From the NCBI RefSeq assembly GCF_002283365.1, contig NZ_MQWD01000001.1, forward strand, positions 67,948 through 131,947: a DNA stretch of 64,000 nt, read 5' to 3'. Of the stretch, positions 33,635-42,163 are shown in pieces. Under the pieces are notes generated by a model. It saw only the letters and a list, made by a program, of their open reading frames with translations, made no database searches and had not been told where the DNA came from. This DNA comes from Rubrivirga marina. GTDB lineage: Bacteria > Bacteroidota > Rhodothermia > Rhodothermales > Rubricoccaceae. The position numbers and the translations under genes are program-made. Every line of letters starts with the position of its first letter. The stretch's first letter is position 1.

Positions 33635-34848
33635 TGCGCCGCTCCCTCCTCCTCTTCGCCCTCCCCCTCCTGTTCGCCTGTGCGGACGACGCCGACCCGA
33701 CCATGGCCGACGACACCCCCGCCCCGACCGATCCGGCCAGCCGCGTGACCTCCGAACCGTTCGGGACGCTCCCGGACGGGACCGAGGCCACGCTCTACAC
33801 GCTCACGAACGCCTCCGGGTCGAGCGTGAGCGTGACCGACTACGGCGGGATCGTCACGTCGATCGTGGTCCCCGACCGCGACGGGACGCTCGCCGACGTC
33901 ACGCTCGGGTTCGACTCGGTCGAGGACTACGCGTCGGAGGCCTACCGGAACGCGCTCCCCTACTTCGGCGCCATCATCGGGCGCTACGGGAATCGGATCG
34001 GCGGCGCCCAGTTCGAGATCGACGGCGAGACCTACCAGCTCGCGGCCAACAACGGGCCGAACCACCTCCACGGCGGCGAGACCGGCTTCGACGGGGTGAT
34101 GTGGGACGCCGAGCCGGTCGAGGGCGAGGCGGCCGTCCGCCTCACGCGGACGAGCCCCGACGGCGAGGAGGGCTACCCGGGGAATCTGGACGTGGCGGTG
34201 ACCTACACGCTCACCGACGACGACCGCCTCGTCATCGACTACGAGGCGACGACGGACGCCCCGACGGTCGTCAACCTGACGAACCACACGTACTTCAACC
34301 TCACCGGCGACCCGACGAACACGATCCTCGACCACCGGCTCCGGATCAACAGCGACGCCTTCACGCCGGTCGACGCCGGCCTCATCCCGACCGGCGAGGT
34401 CCGCCCCGTCGAGGGCACGCCGTTCGACTTCCGCGAGCTCACGCGGATCGGCGACGGGATCGACGCGGACGACGAGCAGATCGGGTTCGGGCCGGGCTAC
34501 GACCACAACTGGATGCTCCGGGAGACGGGCGGCGGGCTCACCGAGGCGGCCCGGGTCGTCGAGCCGACGACGGGCCGCGTGCTCGTGGTCGAGACGACGG
34601 AGCCGGCGATCCAGTTCTACGCCGGCAACTTCCTCGACGGCTCGATCACGGGCAAGGGCGGCGTGAGCTACGGCCGCCGGACGGGCTTCTGCCTCGAGAC
34701 GCAGCACGCGCCGGACTCGCCCAACCAGCCCGACTTCCCGTCGACGGTCCTCCGCCCGGGCGAGACGTACCGCTCGCAGACGGTTTACGGCTTCGAGACC
34801 CAGGCGGCCGACGCCAGCGCCCCCGCGGATACGACGGCCGACGCCTGA
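33634..34848 (+). CDS. galM: Aldose 1-epimerase (mutarotase), lipoprotein
   Basis: A 404-residue galactose mutarotase-like enzyme. A lipoprotein signal (RRSLLLFALPLLFAC, Cys around residue 16) places it on the periplasmic side of a membrane. The mutarotase core follows a short acidic/Pro linker: SVTDYGGIVTSIVVPDRDG, GRYGNRIGGAQF, NNGPNHLHGGETGFDG (catalytic His region), NLTNHTYFNLTG and the catalytic Glu in RTGFCLETQHAPDSPNQPDFP. It interconverts alpha and beta aldoses before uptake. Its start overlaps the symporter stop (TAATG), so the two are translated together and likely serve the same sugar. Confidence 0.93.
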   Translation: MRRSLLLFALPLLFACADDADPTMADDTPAPTDPASRVTSEPFGTLPDGTEATLYTLTNASGSSVSVTDYGGIVTSIVVPDRDGTLADVTLGFDSVEDYASEAYRNALPYFGAIIGRYGNRIGGAQFEIDGETYQLAANNGPNHLHGGETGFDGVMWDAEPVEGEAAVRLTRTSPDGEEGYPGNLDVAVTYTLTDDDRLVIDYEATTDAPTVVNLTNHTYFNLTGDPTNTILDHRLRINSDAFTPVDAGLIPTGEVRPVEGTPFDFRELTRIGDGIDADDEQIGFGPGYDHNWMLRETGGGLTEAARVVEPTTGRVLVVETTEPAIQFYAGNFLDGSITGKGGVSYGRRTGFCLETQHAPDSPNQPDFPSTVLRPGETYRSQTVYGFETQAADASAPADTTADA

Positions 34849-34855
34849 CCCACTC

Positions 34856-34887
34856 CGCCCGCCTCGGTGACCACGCCGAGGCGGGCG
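34856..34887. repeat. Palindromic repeat copy, 8-base spacer, 12-base arms
   Basis: Arms CGCCCGCCTCGG and CCGAGGCGGGCG around TGACCACG, directly downstream of the mutarotase stop. Confidence 0.8.
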
Positions 34888-34902
34888 ACATCGTGTCTGG
34901 AT

Positions 34903-35022
34903 TGTCATCCTGAGCAACGCGAAGGATCTCGTGGGCCACGACCGCTCCGGCTCAGTCGTGCGCGACCCCATCCGACACGAGATCCTTCACTGCGCCGCTA
35001 CGCGGCTCCGCTCAGGATGACA
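34903..35022. repeat. 120-base inverted repeat with TGTCATCCTGAG ends
   Basis: Left arm starts TGTCATCCTGAGCAACGCGAA and continues AGGATCTCGTG; the right arm CACGAGATCCTT...GCTCAGGATGACA mirrors it with small changes. The centre is about 40 bases. A second copy with the same ends lies at 52286-52424. The motif GTCATCCTGAGC..GAAGGATCT is, to my knowledge, a widespread bacterial repeat; here it behaves like a non-coding miniature element. Confidence 0.75.
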
Positions 35023-35062
35023 CGGGCGAGGATCAGCGGTGGCCCCAGGGGCACCGCCCTGT

Positions 35063-35088
35063 CCGCCTCGGTAAGCACCCCGAGGCGG
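35063..35088. repeat. Palindromic repeat copy, 8-base spacer
   Basis: CCGCCTCGG-TAAGCACC-CCGAGGCGG, followed by GCGGACTCGGC. Third repeat in this 259-base gap, which contains no gene. Confidence 0.78.
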
Positions 35089-35107
35089 GCGGACTCGGCG
35101 AGGGCAG

Positions 35108-36202
35108 CTAGAGGGCGATCCAGGCTTGGTCGTCCGCGCTCGACGCCTGGATCGCGTTGACGACGCGGATGTCGCGGAGGCCCTCCTCGCCGGGCGCAAT
35201 CGGCGGGCGGCCTTCGAGAATCGCGAGGGCCTCGGCGTCCATCTGGCGCGCCTGCTGGTGACCGGGGTCGGGCGGGAGGCGCGTCCCGTCGCTCGTCTCG
35301 CCGCCGACGCCGGTGTAATTCATGAACGGCCGGAGGCGGTACCACCCGCGCTCGGCCTCGATGTCGAGGTAGTTCATCGTCTCCCCGAAGCTCGTCTCAC
35401 CCGGGACCACAATCCCACCTGGGAACTCGAGCTCGAACGTGGTGAACTCGTCGACGTCGCCGAACAGGTCCATCCGCTCGGACCACTGGCGGCCGCGCAC
35501 GGCGACCGGCTCGAGCCCCGTCGCGTAGCGCGCCGCGTTGATCGGGTAGACGCCCATGTCGTAGAGCGCGCCGCCGCCGAGCGCACCGACGCGCCGCCAT
35601 GCCGTGGGGTCCGGGAAGCGGCCGACGAAGCCCGCGCCCGTCTTCACGCCCGTCACCGCGCCGTACGTCTCCTCCCGTCCGTATCGGATGATCGTCTGCG
35701 TGTTCGGCTCGTGGTGGAGGCGGTAGCCGATCGACAGCGAGACGCCGTTCTGCTCCGCCGCGTCGATGATCGACCGGCACTCGGCCTCGTCCATCGCCAT
35801 CGGCTTCTCGCACCAGACGTGCTTGCCGGCCTCGGCGGCGCGGATCGCGTCGCGGGCGTGGAGCGACGGCGGCGTCACGATGTAGACGACGTCGATGGCG
35901 TCGTTGTCGGCGATCTCGTCGAGCGTGTCGTACGAGTAGACGTTCGCGTCGGGAATCCCGTAGCGCTCCTGCCAGACGGGGATCTTCTCCGGCGAGCCGG
36001 TCACGATCCCGCGGAGCTCGCAGTGTGTCGTCTGCTGAAGCCCCGGCGCCAGCCGCCCGGTGCTGTACCCGCCGAGACCGAGGAGCGCGACGCCGAGCTT
36101 GGCCGTCGGCCTCGAGCACGCGAGGGCCGGGACGCCGAGCACCGACGCGGCGAGCGCCGTGCCGGTCCCCTTGAGGAATCGTCTCCGAGTCGTGGTGGTC
36201 AT
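35108..36202 (-). CDS. Gfo/Idh/MocA-family oxidoreductase with Tat signal
   Basis: A 364-residue NAD(P)-dependent sugar oxidoreductase. The N-terminus MTTTTRRRFLKG followed by a hydrophobic stretch ending ALACS is a twin-arginine signal, so the folded, cofactor-loaded protein is exported. The Rossmann motif LGVALLGLGGYSTGRLAPGL and the WCEKPMAMDEAEC active-site stretch (EKP) match glucose-fructose oxidoreductase-like proteins, as does GYRLHHEPN. It probably oxidises or rearranges a sugar in the periplasm, using a tightly held cofactor. It is first of a minus-strand block with mannonate oxidoreductase and GH67 upstream, which suggests a product of xylan breakdown as substrate. Confidence 0.87.
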   Translation of the reverse strand: MTTTTRRRFLKGTGTALAASVLGVPALACSRPTAKLGVALLGLGGYSTGRLAPGLQQTTHCELRGIVTGSPEKIPVWQERYGIPDANVYSYDTLDEIADNDAIDVVYIVTPPSLHARDAIRAAEAGKHVWCEKPMAMDEAECRSIIDAAEQNGVSLSIGYRLHHEPNTQTIIRYGREETYGAVTGVKTGAGFVGRFPDPTAWRRVGALGGGALYDMGVYPINAARYATGLEPVAVRGRQWSERMDLFGDVDEFTTFELEFPGGIVVPGETSFGETMNYLDIEAERGWYRLRPFMNYTGVGGETSDGTRLPPDPGHQQARQMDAEALAILEGRPPIAPGEEGLRDIRVVNAIQASSADDQAWIAL

Positions 36203-36224
36203 CGCGGTGGGGGAATGGGGAGGT

Positions 36225-36256
36225 CGCCCGCCTCGGGAGAGTCGCCGAGGCGGGCG
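36225..36256. repeat. Palindromic repeat copy, 8-base spacer, 12-base arms
   Basis: Arms CGCCCGCCTCGG and CCGAGGCGGGCG around GAGAGTCG in the 61-base gap between the SDR stop (36264) and the Gfo/Idh gene start (36202). On the minus strand it would read RLGDSPEAG, almost the RLGDAPEAG peptide encoded in the xylanase gene. Confidence 0.8.
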
Positions 36257-36263
36257 GGACTGG

Positions 36264-37073
36264 CTAGAGGCCGCTGAAGGAGCTGAACCCGCCGTCGACC
36301 GGGATCACGGCGCCGGTCACGAACGAGGCCGCGTCGCTGCACAGCCAGACGACGGCGCCCTGCAGCTCCTCCGGCTCGCCGAACCGGCCGGCCGGCGTCT
36401 GCTCCAGAATCGTCCTGGCGCGGTCGGTGTACGAGCCGTCGTCGTTGATCAGCACGGCCCGGTTCTGGGTGGCCACGAAAAAGCCCGGCGCGACGGCGTT
36501 GACGCGGACGCCCGGCGCCCCGCGCCGCGCCACGTCGACCGCCAGCCACTTCGTCACGTTGTCGACCGCCGCCTTCGCTGCCGAATAGCCCATCACGCCG
36601 CTGATGGCCTGCATCGCCGCCATCGACGAGATGTTGACGACGCTGCCCGCTCCGGCCTCCGCCATCGCCTCGCCGAACACGAGCGTCGGGTAGACGCTCG
36701 CGTGGAGGTTCAGCTTGACCACCTCGTCGAACGCGTCGAACGGGAGCGGGAAGACGTGGCCGCTGTCGGTCCGCGCCCGCGCGACGTTGCCGCCGGCCGC
36801 GTTGACCAGCGCGTCGACGCGGCCCCACTCGCTCAGGAGCGTGTTCTTGGCGGCGCGGAGGCTGCTCTCGTCGAGCGCGTCGGCGACGAGCGGCAGGGCG
36901 TCGGCGCCCCGGTCGCGGAGCGTCTCGCAGGCGGCCTCGGCCTTGTCGGCGTTGCGGCCGAGGATGGCGATGCGGGCGCCGGCGTCGGCGAGCCCGGCGG
37001 CCATGGCGCTCCCGAGCGTGCCGTAGCCCCCGGTGACGACGGCGACGCGGTCGGTGAGGTCGAAGGAGGGCAT
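36264..37073 (-). CDS. uxuB: SDR-type D-mannonate oxidoreductase (fructuronate reductase)
   Basis: A 269-residue short-chain dehydrogenase. FDLTDRVAVVTGGYGTLGSAMAAGLADAG, NAAGGN, NISSMAAMQAISGVMGYSAAKAA and the end FVTGAVIPVDGGFSSFSGL match the SDR-type mannonate oxidoreductases of Bacteroidota, as I recall them, nearly word for word. These reduce D-fructuronate to D-mannonate in hexuronate breakdown and are unrelated in fold to E. coli UxuB. The start overlaps the stop of the GH67 gene (TGATG), which places glucuronate release and metabolism in one transcript. No mannonate dehydratase (UxuA) is visible in the window. Confidence 0.85.
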   Translation of the reverse strand: MPSFDLTDRVAVVTGGYGTLGSAMAAGLADAGARIAILGRNADKAEAACETLRDRGADALPLVADALDESSLRAAKNTLLSEWGRVDALVNAAGGNVARARTDSGHVFPLPFDAFDEVVKLNLHASVYPTLVFGEAMAEAGAGSVVNISSMAAMQAISGVMGYSAAKAAVDNVTKWLAVDVARRGAPGVRVNAVAPGFFVATQNRAVLINDDGSYTDRARTILEQTPAGRFGEPEELQGAVVWLCSDAASFVTGAVIPVDGGFSSFSGL

Positions 37074-39226
37074 CAGTTTCCGGGGGCGTAGGGGAACGAG
37101 AGCGACTGGTAGTACGCCAGCGAGCGCTCCGGGGGGGCGTAGCCCTCGGGCAGCGGCCGGTCGGCGAACGTCTGGAAGTACGCGAGGCTCGCGTCGCGCC
37201 ACCACTGCGCCTCGTCGCGCTGGATCGCCAGATTCTGCGACACGCTCTCGAACCGCTCGGGGTCGACGTAGCTCTCGAGCCCGGCCCACGTCTCCTGCAT
37301 CGCCTCCACGCGGTCGACGCCGCGCGAGTAGCGGACGACGAGCTCGTGCCAGAGCGTCCGGCCGGACGACGCCACGGTGTAGTCCCACGGGAGGTGGTGG
37401 AACCAGAGCAGGAACGCCTCGGGCGTCGTCGCGGGGTCGTTCCACTGCGTCGCGAGCGGCTCGTGGTACTGGCTCACGGCGTCGCTTCCCGCGTCGGTCC
37501 GGTCGAAGCCGATGCCCTCGGCGTCGGCGTTGTGGTAGTAGGTCGGGTTCCACTCGGGCCGGCCGAGGTCGCCGACCCACGGCCCCGGGCCGTAGTGGTG
37601 GCCCGTCGCCATGAGGTGGTGGAGCCCGAGCGGCGTCATGTAGTCGACGACGGCCTGGCGGGAGTCCATCATCATCTCGACGACCGGCTCCAGCAGCGCC
37701 GGGTCGTCGGTGAACGTCTGGGCCACCCACTCGGCCGCGACCGCCTCGGCGCCGAGGCGGGGGGACCAGGCCATCCGGCCGAAGGCGTACCAGTTGGCCT
37801 GGTCGAAGATCGAGCCCGACCAGTTCCGGTCCGAGCCGATGTTGGCGACGCCGGCCATCCCGGTGATCGGGTAGTCGTGGAGGTCGCCGTCGATCACGTC
37901 GGCGACGGTCGAGCCGGGACCGTCGGCGTAGGTGTCGGCGCTCAGCACCTCCTCCCACATCGTCCCGAGGTAGGCGAGGTGCGTGGCGAAGCCGAGGTAC
38001 TCCTTCGTGATCTGGAACTCCATCATGAGCGGCGTCTCCGGCATCGTCCCGAAGAGGGGGTGGAACGGCTCGCGCGGCTGGAAGTCGATGGCGCCGTTCT
38101 TGACCTGGACGAGCACGTTGTCGCGGAACGTGCCGTCGAGCGGGACGAACTCGTTGACGGCCTGCTTGTGGCGGTCGGTCGCGTCCTCGGCCGAGTAGAC
38201 GAACGCGCGCCACATGACCACGCCGCGGTCCCCGACGGCGTCGGCCAGCATGTTGGCGCCGTCGGCGTGCGTCCGGCCGTAGTCCTGCGGGCCGGGCTGG
38301 CCCTCCGAGTTGGCCTTGACGAGGAAGCCGCCGAAGTCGGGGATCGTCTCGTAGATCTCGTCGGTCTTGGCCTGCCACCACGCGGCGACCTCGGGGTCGA
38401 GCGGGTCGGCCGTCTCCAGCCCGCCGGCCTCGATGGGCGCGCTGAACCGCGCCGTGAGGTAGACCCGGATGCCGTACGGGCGGAACACGTCGGCGAGGGC
38501 CTCGACCTTCTCGAGGTACCGCGTCGAGAGGACGAGCGCGTTCGCGTTCACGTTCGTCAGGACCGTCCCGTTGATGCCGAGCGAGGCGTTCGCGCGGGCG
38601 TAGTCGGTGTAGCGCGGGTCGACGAGGCCGGGCAGGCGGTGCCAGTCCCAGAGCGACTGGCCCGCGTAGCCGCGCTCGACGGTCCGGTCGAGGTTGTCCC
38701 AGTGATTGAGGACGCGGAGGTCGAGCGCCGGGGCCTCCGCGATGGCGAGCCGGTCGATCGGCTGCCGCGTCTGGAGCAGCCGCAAAAAGTGGAACGCCCC
38801 GTAGAGCACGCCGACATCCGTGTTCGCCGCGACGATCGTCGCCTCGTGGCCGTCGACCTGCCCGCTCCGGATGACGTAGCCCTCCTCCCCCGCCTCGGTG
38901 AGGTCGAGCCCGAGGCGGGCGATGAGGTCCGACGACCGCGGTGTCCCGATCACGACGGCGCCGCTCTGGGTGACGCGGTCGACCGACGCGACGCCGGTGT
39001 CGAGCAACCCGCTCAGGCCACGCACCAACTCGTCGCGCGCCGCCAGCAGCGTCGGCGACTCGCGCTCGAGGACCACCTGCGTGACGCGGGCGCGGTACGT
39101 CGCGAGGTGCTCGGCGCCGACGGGGTCGTAGCGGAGCCAGAGGCGGTAGCCGTCGTCGGCCTGAGCTGGGACGACGGCGGCGAGCGCGAGCAGGACGAGG
39201 GCGGCGCGACGGAGGAGAGAGGGCAT
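37073..39226 (-). CDS. aguA: Alpha-glucuronidase, GH67
   Basis: A 717-residue secreted alpha-glucuronidase that releases 4-O-methyl-glucuronic acid from xylo-oligosaccharides. A signal peptide (1-23, ending PAQA) precedes the GH67 N-terminal domain, the barrel and the C-terminal helices. GFLVKANSEGQPGPQDYGR carries the general acid Glu, and QVKNGAIDFQPREPFHPLFG the catalytic Asp/Glu pair of the family. The gene contains two in-frame palindromic repeat copies: residues 490-495 (RLGAEA, after RMAWSP) and 104-114 (RLGLDLTEAGE). Both are at places where length varies in the family as far as I can judge. The stop overlaps the mannonate oxidoreductase start. Confidence 0.94.
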   Translation of the reverse strand: MPSLLRRAALVLLALAAVVPAQADDGYRLWLRYDPVGAEHLATYRARVTQVVLERESPTLLAARDELVRGLSGLLDTGVASVDRVTQSGAVVIGTPRSSDLIARLGLDLTEAGEEGYVIRSGQVDGHEATIVAANTDVGVLYGAFHFLRLLQTRQPIDRLAIAEAPALDLRVLNHWDNLDRTVERGYAGQSLWDWHRLPGLVDPRYTDYARANASLGINGTVLTNVNANALVLSTRYLEKVEALADVFRPYGIRVYLTARFSAPIEAGGLETADPLDPEVAAWWQAKTDEIYETIPDFGGFLVKANSEGQPGPQDYGRTHADGANMLADAVGDRGVVMWRAFVYSAEDATDRHKQAVNEFVPLDGTFRDNVLVQVKNGAIDFQPREPFHPLFGTMPETPLMMEFQITKEYLGFATHLAYLGTMWEEVLSADTYADGPGSTVADVIDGDLHDYPITGMAGVANIGSDRNWSGSIFDQANWYAFGRMAWSPRLGAEAVAAEWVAQTFTDDPALLEPVVEMMMDSRQAVVDYMTPLGLHHLMATGHHYGPGPWVGDLGRPEWNPTYYHNADAEGIGFDRTDAGSDAVSQYHEPLATQWNDPATTPEAFLLWFHHLPWDYTVASSGRTLWHELVVRYSRGVDRVEAMQETWAGLESYVDPERFESVSQNLAIQRDEAQWWRDASLAYFQTFADRPLPEGYAPPERSLAYYQSLSFPYAPGN
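37741..37760. repeat. Palindromic repeat inside GH67 gene (2-base centre)
   Basis: CCGCCTCGGCGCCGAGGCGG, a perfect 20-base palindrome translated on the minus strand as RLGAEA, residues 490-495 of the alpha-glucuronidase. Confidence 0.85.
38889..38919. repeat. Second palindromic repeat inside GH67 gene (11-base spacer)
   Basis: CCCGCCTCGG and CCGAGGCGGG around an 11-base spacer, read on the minus strand as RLGLDLTEAG, residues 104-113 of the alpha-glucuronidase. The spacer keeps both arms in the same frame. Confidence 0.75.
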
Positions 39227-39319
39227 GGGTCGTGCGAAGGTGTTGGCCAGGCTCCTGACAGGGGGGCGCTCTCGACCGGAACAGAGGGGCAGCGTACTGG
39301 CAATGACGCGGTCAACGCG

Positions 39320-40741
39320 TCACGGCACGATCCGGACGACGACGCGCTTGTACCGCGTCAGCGCCGGCGTCCCCCGGTCCGTCACGGCCGCGATGAAGTG
39401 GGTCGTCTGCGGCTCGTCGACCTCTGGCGCCCGGAGGTACACCCTCCAGAGGTTCTCGGCGTAGAGATCGATGGGCTCCGCGTACGTTCCGGGCTCGGGG
39501 TAGTGCGTCCAGAGGAACGTCAGCGCGTCGCCGTCGGGGTCGGTGGCCTCGCTCGCGTCGAGCACGAACGGCTCGCCGGAGCGGACCGTGATCTCCTCCG
39601 TCGGCGGGACCACGGGCGGGTGATTCGCCTCGGCGTACGGGCTCACCGTCCAGTCCATCCGCGCCGCGAAGTCGTTCTGGATCGCGTCGCGCCAGCGCCA
39701 CAGCGTCACCTTGTTGTCCTCGATGACGGCCGTGTCGGGGCGGACGGACCGGCCGTACGCGTTCGGGAGATACGGGACGTAGCGGTCGTCGGCGTTCGTC
39801 CAGATCGGCCGCGGCTCGGGCGCGACGGGGACGCCCCCTGTGAACCCGTCGCGGTTGAGGGCCTCGTCGGCGGGCCGGTACAGTTCATAGCGGCCGCCCC
39901 ACCCGCCCCAGTCCGGGCGGTCGGGAACGCTCAGGCCGTTCGGGATGAGGGCGAGGAACGTCGGCGTGTCGCCCTCGACGCCCCACGCCACGTCGGGGTA
40001 GACGGCGCCGAGCGGGCCGTGCCCCTGCTGGACGTGTTCGGCGAGCCACGCGTTGCCGATCGTCGCGTTGTCGATGCCCTCGACGACAGCGTTGATCCCC
40101 GTCCACGTCGCCGTGTCGTAGCCGCCGGGACTGACGATGTAGAAGAGGTCCGGGAACTCGGTCCGGATCCAGATCGCGCTTTCGTCCTGGTCCGAGATCG
40201 TGTAGACCCGGAGCTTCGCGACGAGCCGGTCGACCTCGGCCTCGGGCCGCGTCTCGCGGAGCCGGTAGAGCGCCTGGGCGAGCGTGTTCGGCCCGCCCCA
40301 TACGCCGACCCACAGCGGGCGGTCGTCCTCGCGCTCCAGGACCTCGAGGATCCAGTCGGAGCCCTCCGAGTCCTTGCCGGCGCCGACGCCGCCCATCCCG
40401 TACTCCGGCAACCCGGTCTTGACGAGAGACTGGAGCGCCCGGGCCGTCGGATAGCCCGACTCGTGGAGCAGGAGGTTGGGCCGGGCCTCGCCATACGCAC
40501 CGATCACGCGCTCGATGGACTCCGGGTGGACGCGGTCCTTCATGTGGACCGACGTCGTGGCGATGATCCCCTCGACGTCGATCTGGTTGGCGTACAGGAG
40601 GAGCCGGACGAGCGACTGGGTATCGTCGGGGTCGGCCTCCATGTCGGTGAGAACGAGGAGCCGGTGCGGCGGCGTCTCTTGCGCAGCGAGCGGCTGCCCC
40701 CCGAGGCAGACGAGAAGGAGAAGGCTCCGGAGCGTCTTCAT
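39320..40741 (-). CDS. DUF1593 nucleoside-hydrolase-like secreted protein
   Basis: A 473-residue protein with a signal peptide (MKTLRSLLLLVCLGGQPLAAQ). The N-terminal nucleoside-hydrolase-like domain starts HRLLVLTDMEADPDDTQSLVRLLLYANQIDVEGIIAT, the DUF1593 signature with the Asp cluster of the calcium site. A C-terminal Ig-like sandwich (about 375-473, EPFVLDASEATDPDGDALTF) resembles the cellulose-binding Sde182 C-terminal domain. It likely acts on a carbohydrate outside the cell; the reaction of DUF1593 proteins is not settled. The ATG at 40741 is chosen because the signal peptide begins there. Same strand and block as GH67 and the enolase-family gene. Confidence 0.85.
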   Translation of the reverse strand: MKTLRSLLLLVCLGGQPLAAQETPPHRLLVLTDMEADPDDTQSLVRLLLYANQIDVEGIIATTSVHMKDRVHPESIERVIGAYGEARPNLLLHESGYPTARALQSLVKTGLPEYGMGGVGAGKDSEGSDWILEVLEREDDRPLWVGVWGGPNTLAQALYRLRETRPEAEVDRLVAKLRVYTISDQDESAIWIRTEFPDLFYIVSPGGYDTATWTGINAVVEGIDNATIGNAWLAEHVQQGHGPLGAVYPDVAWGVEGDTPTFLALIPNGLSVPDRPDWGGWGGRYELYRPADEALNRDGFTGGVPVAPEPRPIWTNADDRYVPYLPNAYGRSVRPDTAVIEDNKVTLWRWRDAIQNDFAARMDWTVSPYAEANHPPVVPPTEEITVRSGEPFVLDASEATDPDGDALTFLWTHYPEPGTYAEPIDLYAENLWRVYLRAPEVDEPQTTHFIAAVTDRGTPALTRYKRVVVRIVP

Positions 40742-40849
40742 TCCGAGCAAATCGGGATGGCGGAGTGGATGCCGAGGCAGAGGGCCGGAACCGTTCACTG
40801 GAGGTCCAGCCGTGACGGCCGGCATCAGCCGGTACGACACGGCGAACGG

Positions 40850-42094
40850 CTACAGCGGAACGTTGGGGACACGGGCGTCGTCGGGGTCGGCCCAGCGGTC
40901 GTTGGGGATGAGTGGCGTCCAGCCCGGGCGGAGCGGGTCCTGGTCGTAGGGGTACGTCCCGAGGCGGAGGTAGAGCTCGTGGTACTCGGCCAGCTTGTCG
41001 CGGTCGAGCTCGACGCCGAGGCCGGGCGCGGTCGGGACGGCGATGGCGCCGTCCTCGTACGTCATCTTCCCGCCCACGATCACGTCGTCGGTGAGGTGGT
41101 GGTAGTGGGCGTCGGCGGCGAACGAGAGGTTCGGGAGGACGGCCCCGAGGTGGAGCATCGTCGCGAGCTGGATCCCGAGCTCGCCCGACGAGTGGACGGC
41201 CACGCCGAGCTGGAACGTCTCGCACACGCCGGCCGCCTTGAGGCACGGCCGGATGCCGCCCCAGAACGTCGTGTCGAGGAGGATCACGTCGACCGCCGTG
41301 CAGAGGGCGTTCGCCGAGAGCTGCTCGAAGTTGACGACGACCGTGTTCGTCGCCAGCGGCATCGACACCTTCTCGCGGACGCGCCGCATGCCGTGGAGCC
41401 CGAAGACCGGGTCCTCGAAGTAGTCGTTGCGGACGTCGGCGATCTGCTGGCCGAACCACATCGCCTGCTCGGCCGACCACACGCCGTTCGGGTCAAACCG
41501 GAACGAGTCGCCGTCGAGCGCCTCGGCGACGGCGCGGTAGCAGGCCAGCTCGTGCTCGGGCGCGAACACGCCGCCCTTCAGCTTGTGCGACGTGAAGCCG
41601 TACGCGGCCTTGAGCCGCTCCGCCTCGGCGACCAGCTGCTCGACCGTGCGGACCTCGCCGGTCCCGTCCTTCGGGTGCGGGTAGCGGAAAAAGAGGTACG
41701 ACGCGAACGCGACGCGGTCGCGGAGCCGTCCGCCCAGGATCTCGGAGACGGGGACGCCCCACTTTTTTCCGAGCAGGTCGAGGCAGGCGAACTCGATGGC
41801 CGCCATGACCTGCGTCCGGTTGTTGTAGAGCGAGGCCGTCGGGTTCGAGATCGCGAACCGGAGCTCCTCGATCCGCGACGGGTCGCGGCCGAGGAGGAGC
41901 GGCTTGAGGCCCTCGAAGGCGGCAACGGCGCTCTCGCCCCCGCCGCCCATCTCGCCGAGGCCGACCAGCCCGCAGTCGGTCTCGATCTCGACGATGGTCC
42001 GGACGAACCGGCCCCAGTGAGACCCGTTGGCATGACGCAGCGGGGCCTCCAGCGGCACCGTCACCGGTGTCGCGCGGATGTCCGTGATGCGCAT
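40850..42094 (-). CDS. Enolase-superfamily sugar acid dehydratase, glucarate dehydratase-like
   Basis: A 414-residue enolase-superfamily enzyme. Base K173 and partner in SHKLKGG (K171-x-K173), metal ligands D201 (FRFDPNG), E227 (YFEDPV) and N250 (LATNT), and the D274/H301 pair ([18 protein letters not shown]) follow the glucarate dehydratase pattern rather than mannonate dehydratase. The N-terminal capping loop [17 protein letters not shown] also fits. It probably dehydrates an aldarate or aldonate to a 2-keto-3-deoxy acid in the cytoplasm. An upstream in-frame start at 42151 is ignored since [15 protein letters not shown] is the family's normal beginning. It serves sugar-acid catabolism in the glucuronoxylan locus. 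Confidence 0.87.
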   Translation of the reverse strand: MRITDIRATPVTVPLEAPLRHANGSHWGRFVRTIVEIETDCGLVGLGEMGGGGESAVAAFEGLKPLLLGRDPSRIEELRFAISNPTASLYNNRTQVMAAIEFACLDLLGKKWGVPVSEILGGRLRDRVAFASYLFFRYPHPKDGTGEVRTVEQLVAEAERLKAAYGFTSHKLKGGVFAPEHELACYRAVAEALDGDSFRFDPNGVWSAEQAMWFGQQIADVRNDYFEDPVFGLHGMRRVREKVSMPLATNTVVVNFEQLSANALCTAVDVILLDTTFWGGIRPCLKAAGVCETFQLGVAVHSSGELGIQLATMLHLGAVLPNLSFAADAHYHHLTDDVIVGGKMTYEDGAIAVPTAPGLGVELDRDKLAEYHELYLRLGTYPYDQDPLRPGWTPLIPNDRWADPDDARVPNVPL

Positions 42095-42163
42095 CCCGCT
42101 ACCGGCAGCGTGCCGTGCGGGGGGGGCGAGGTCGAGCGAGGGGGAGTACACGGGGGGAGGGAG

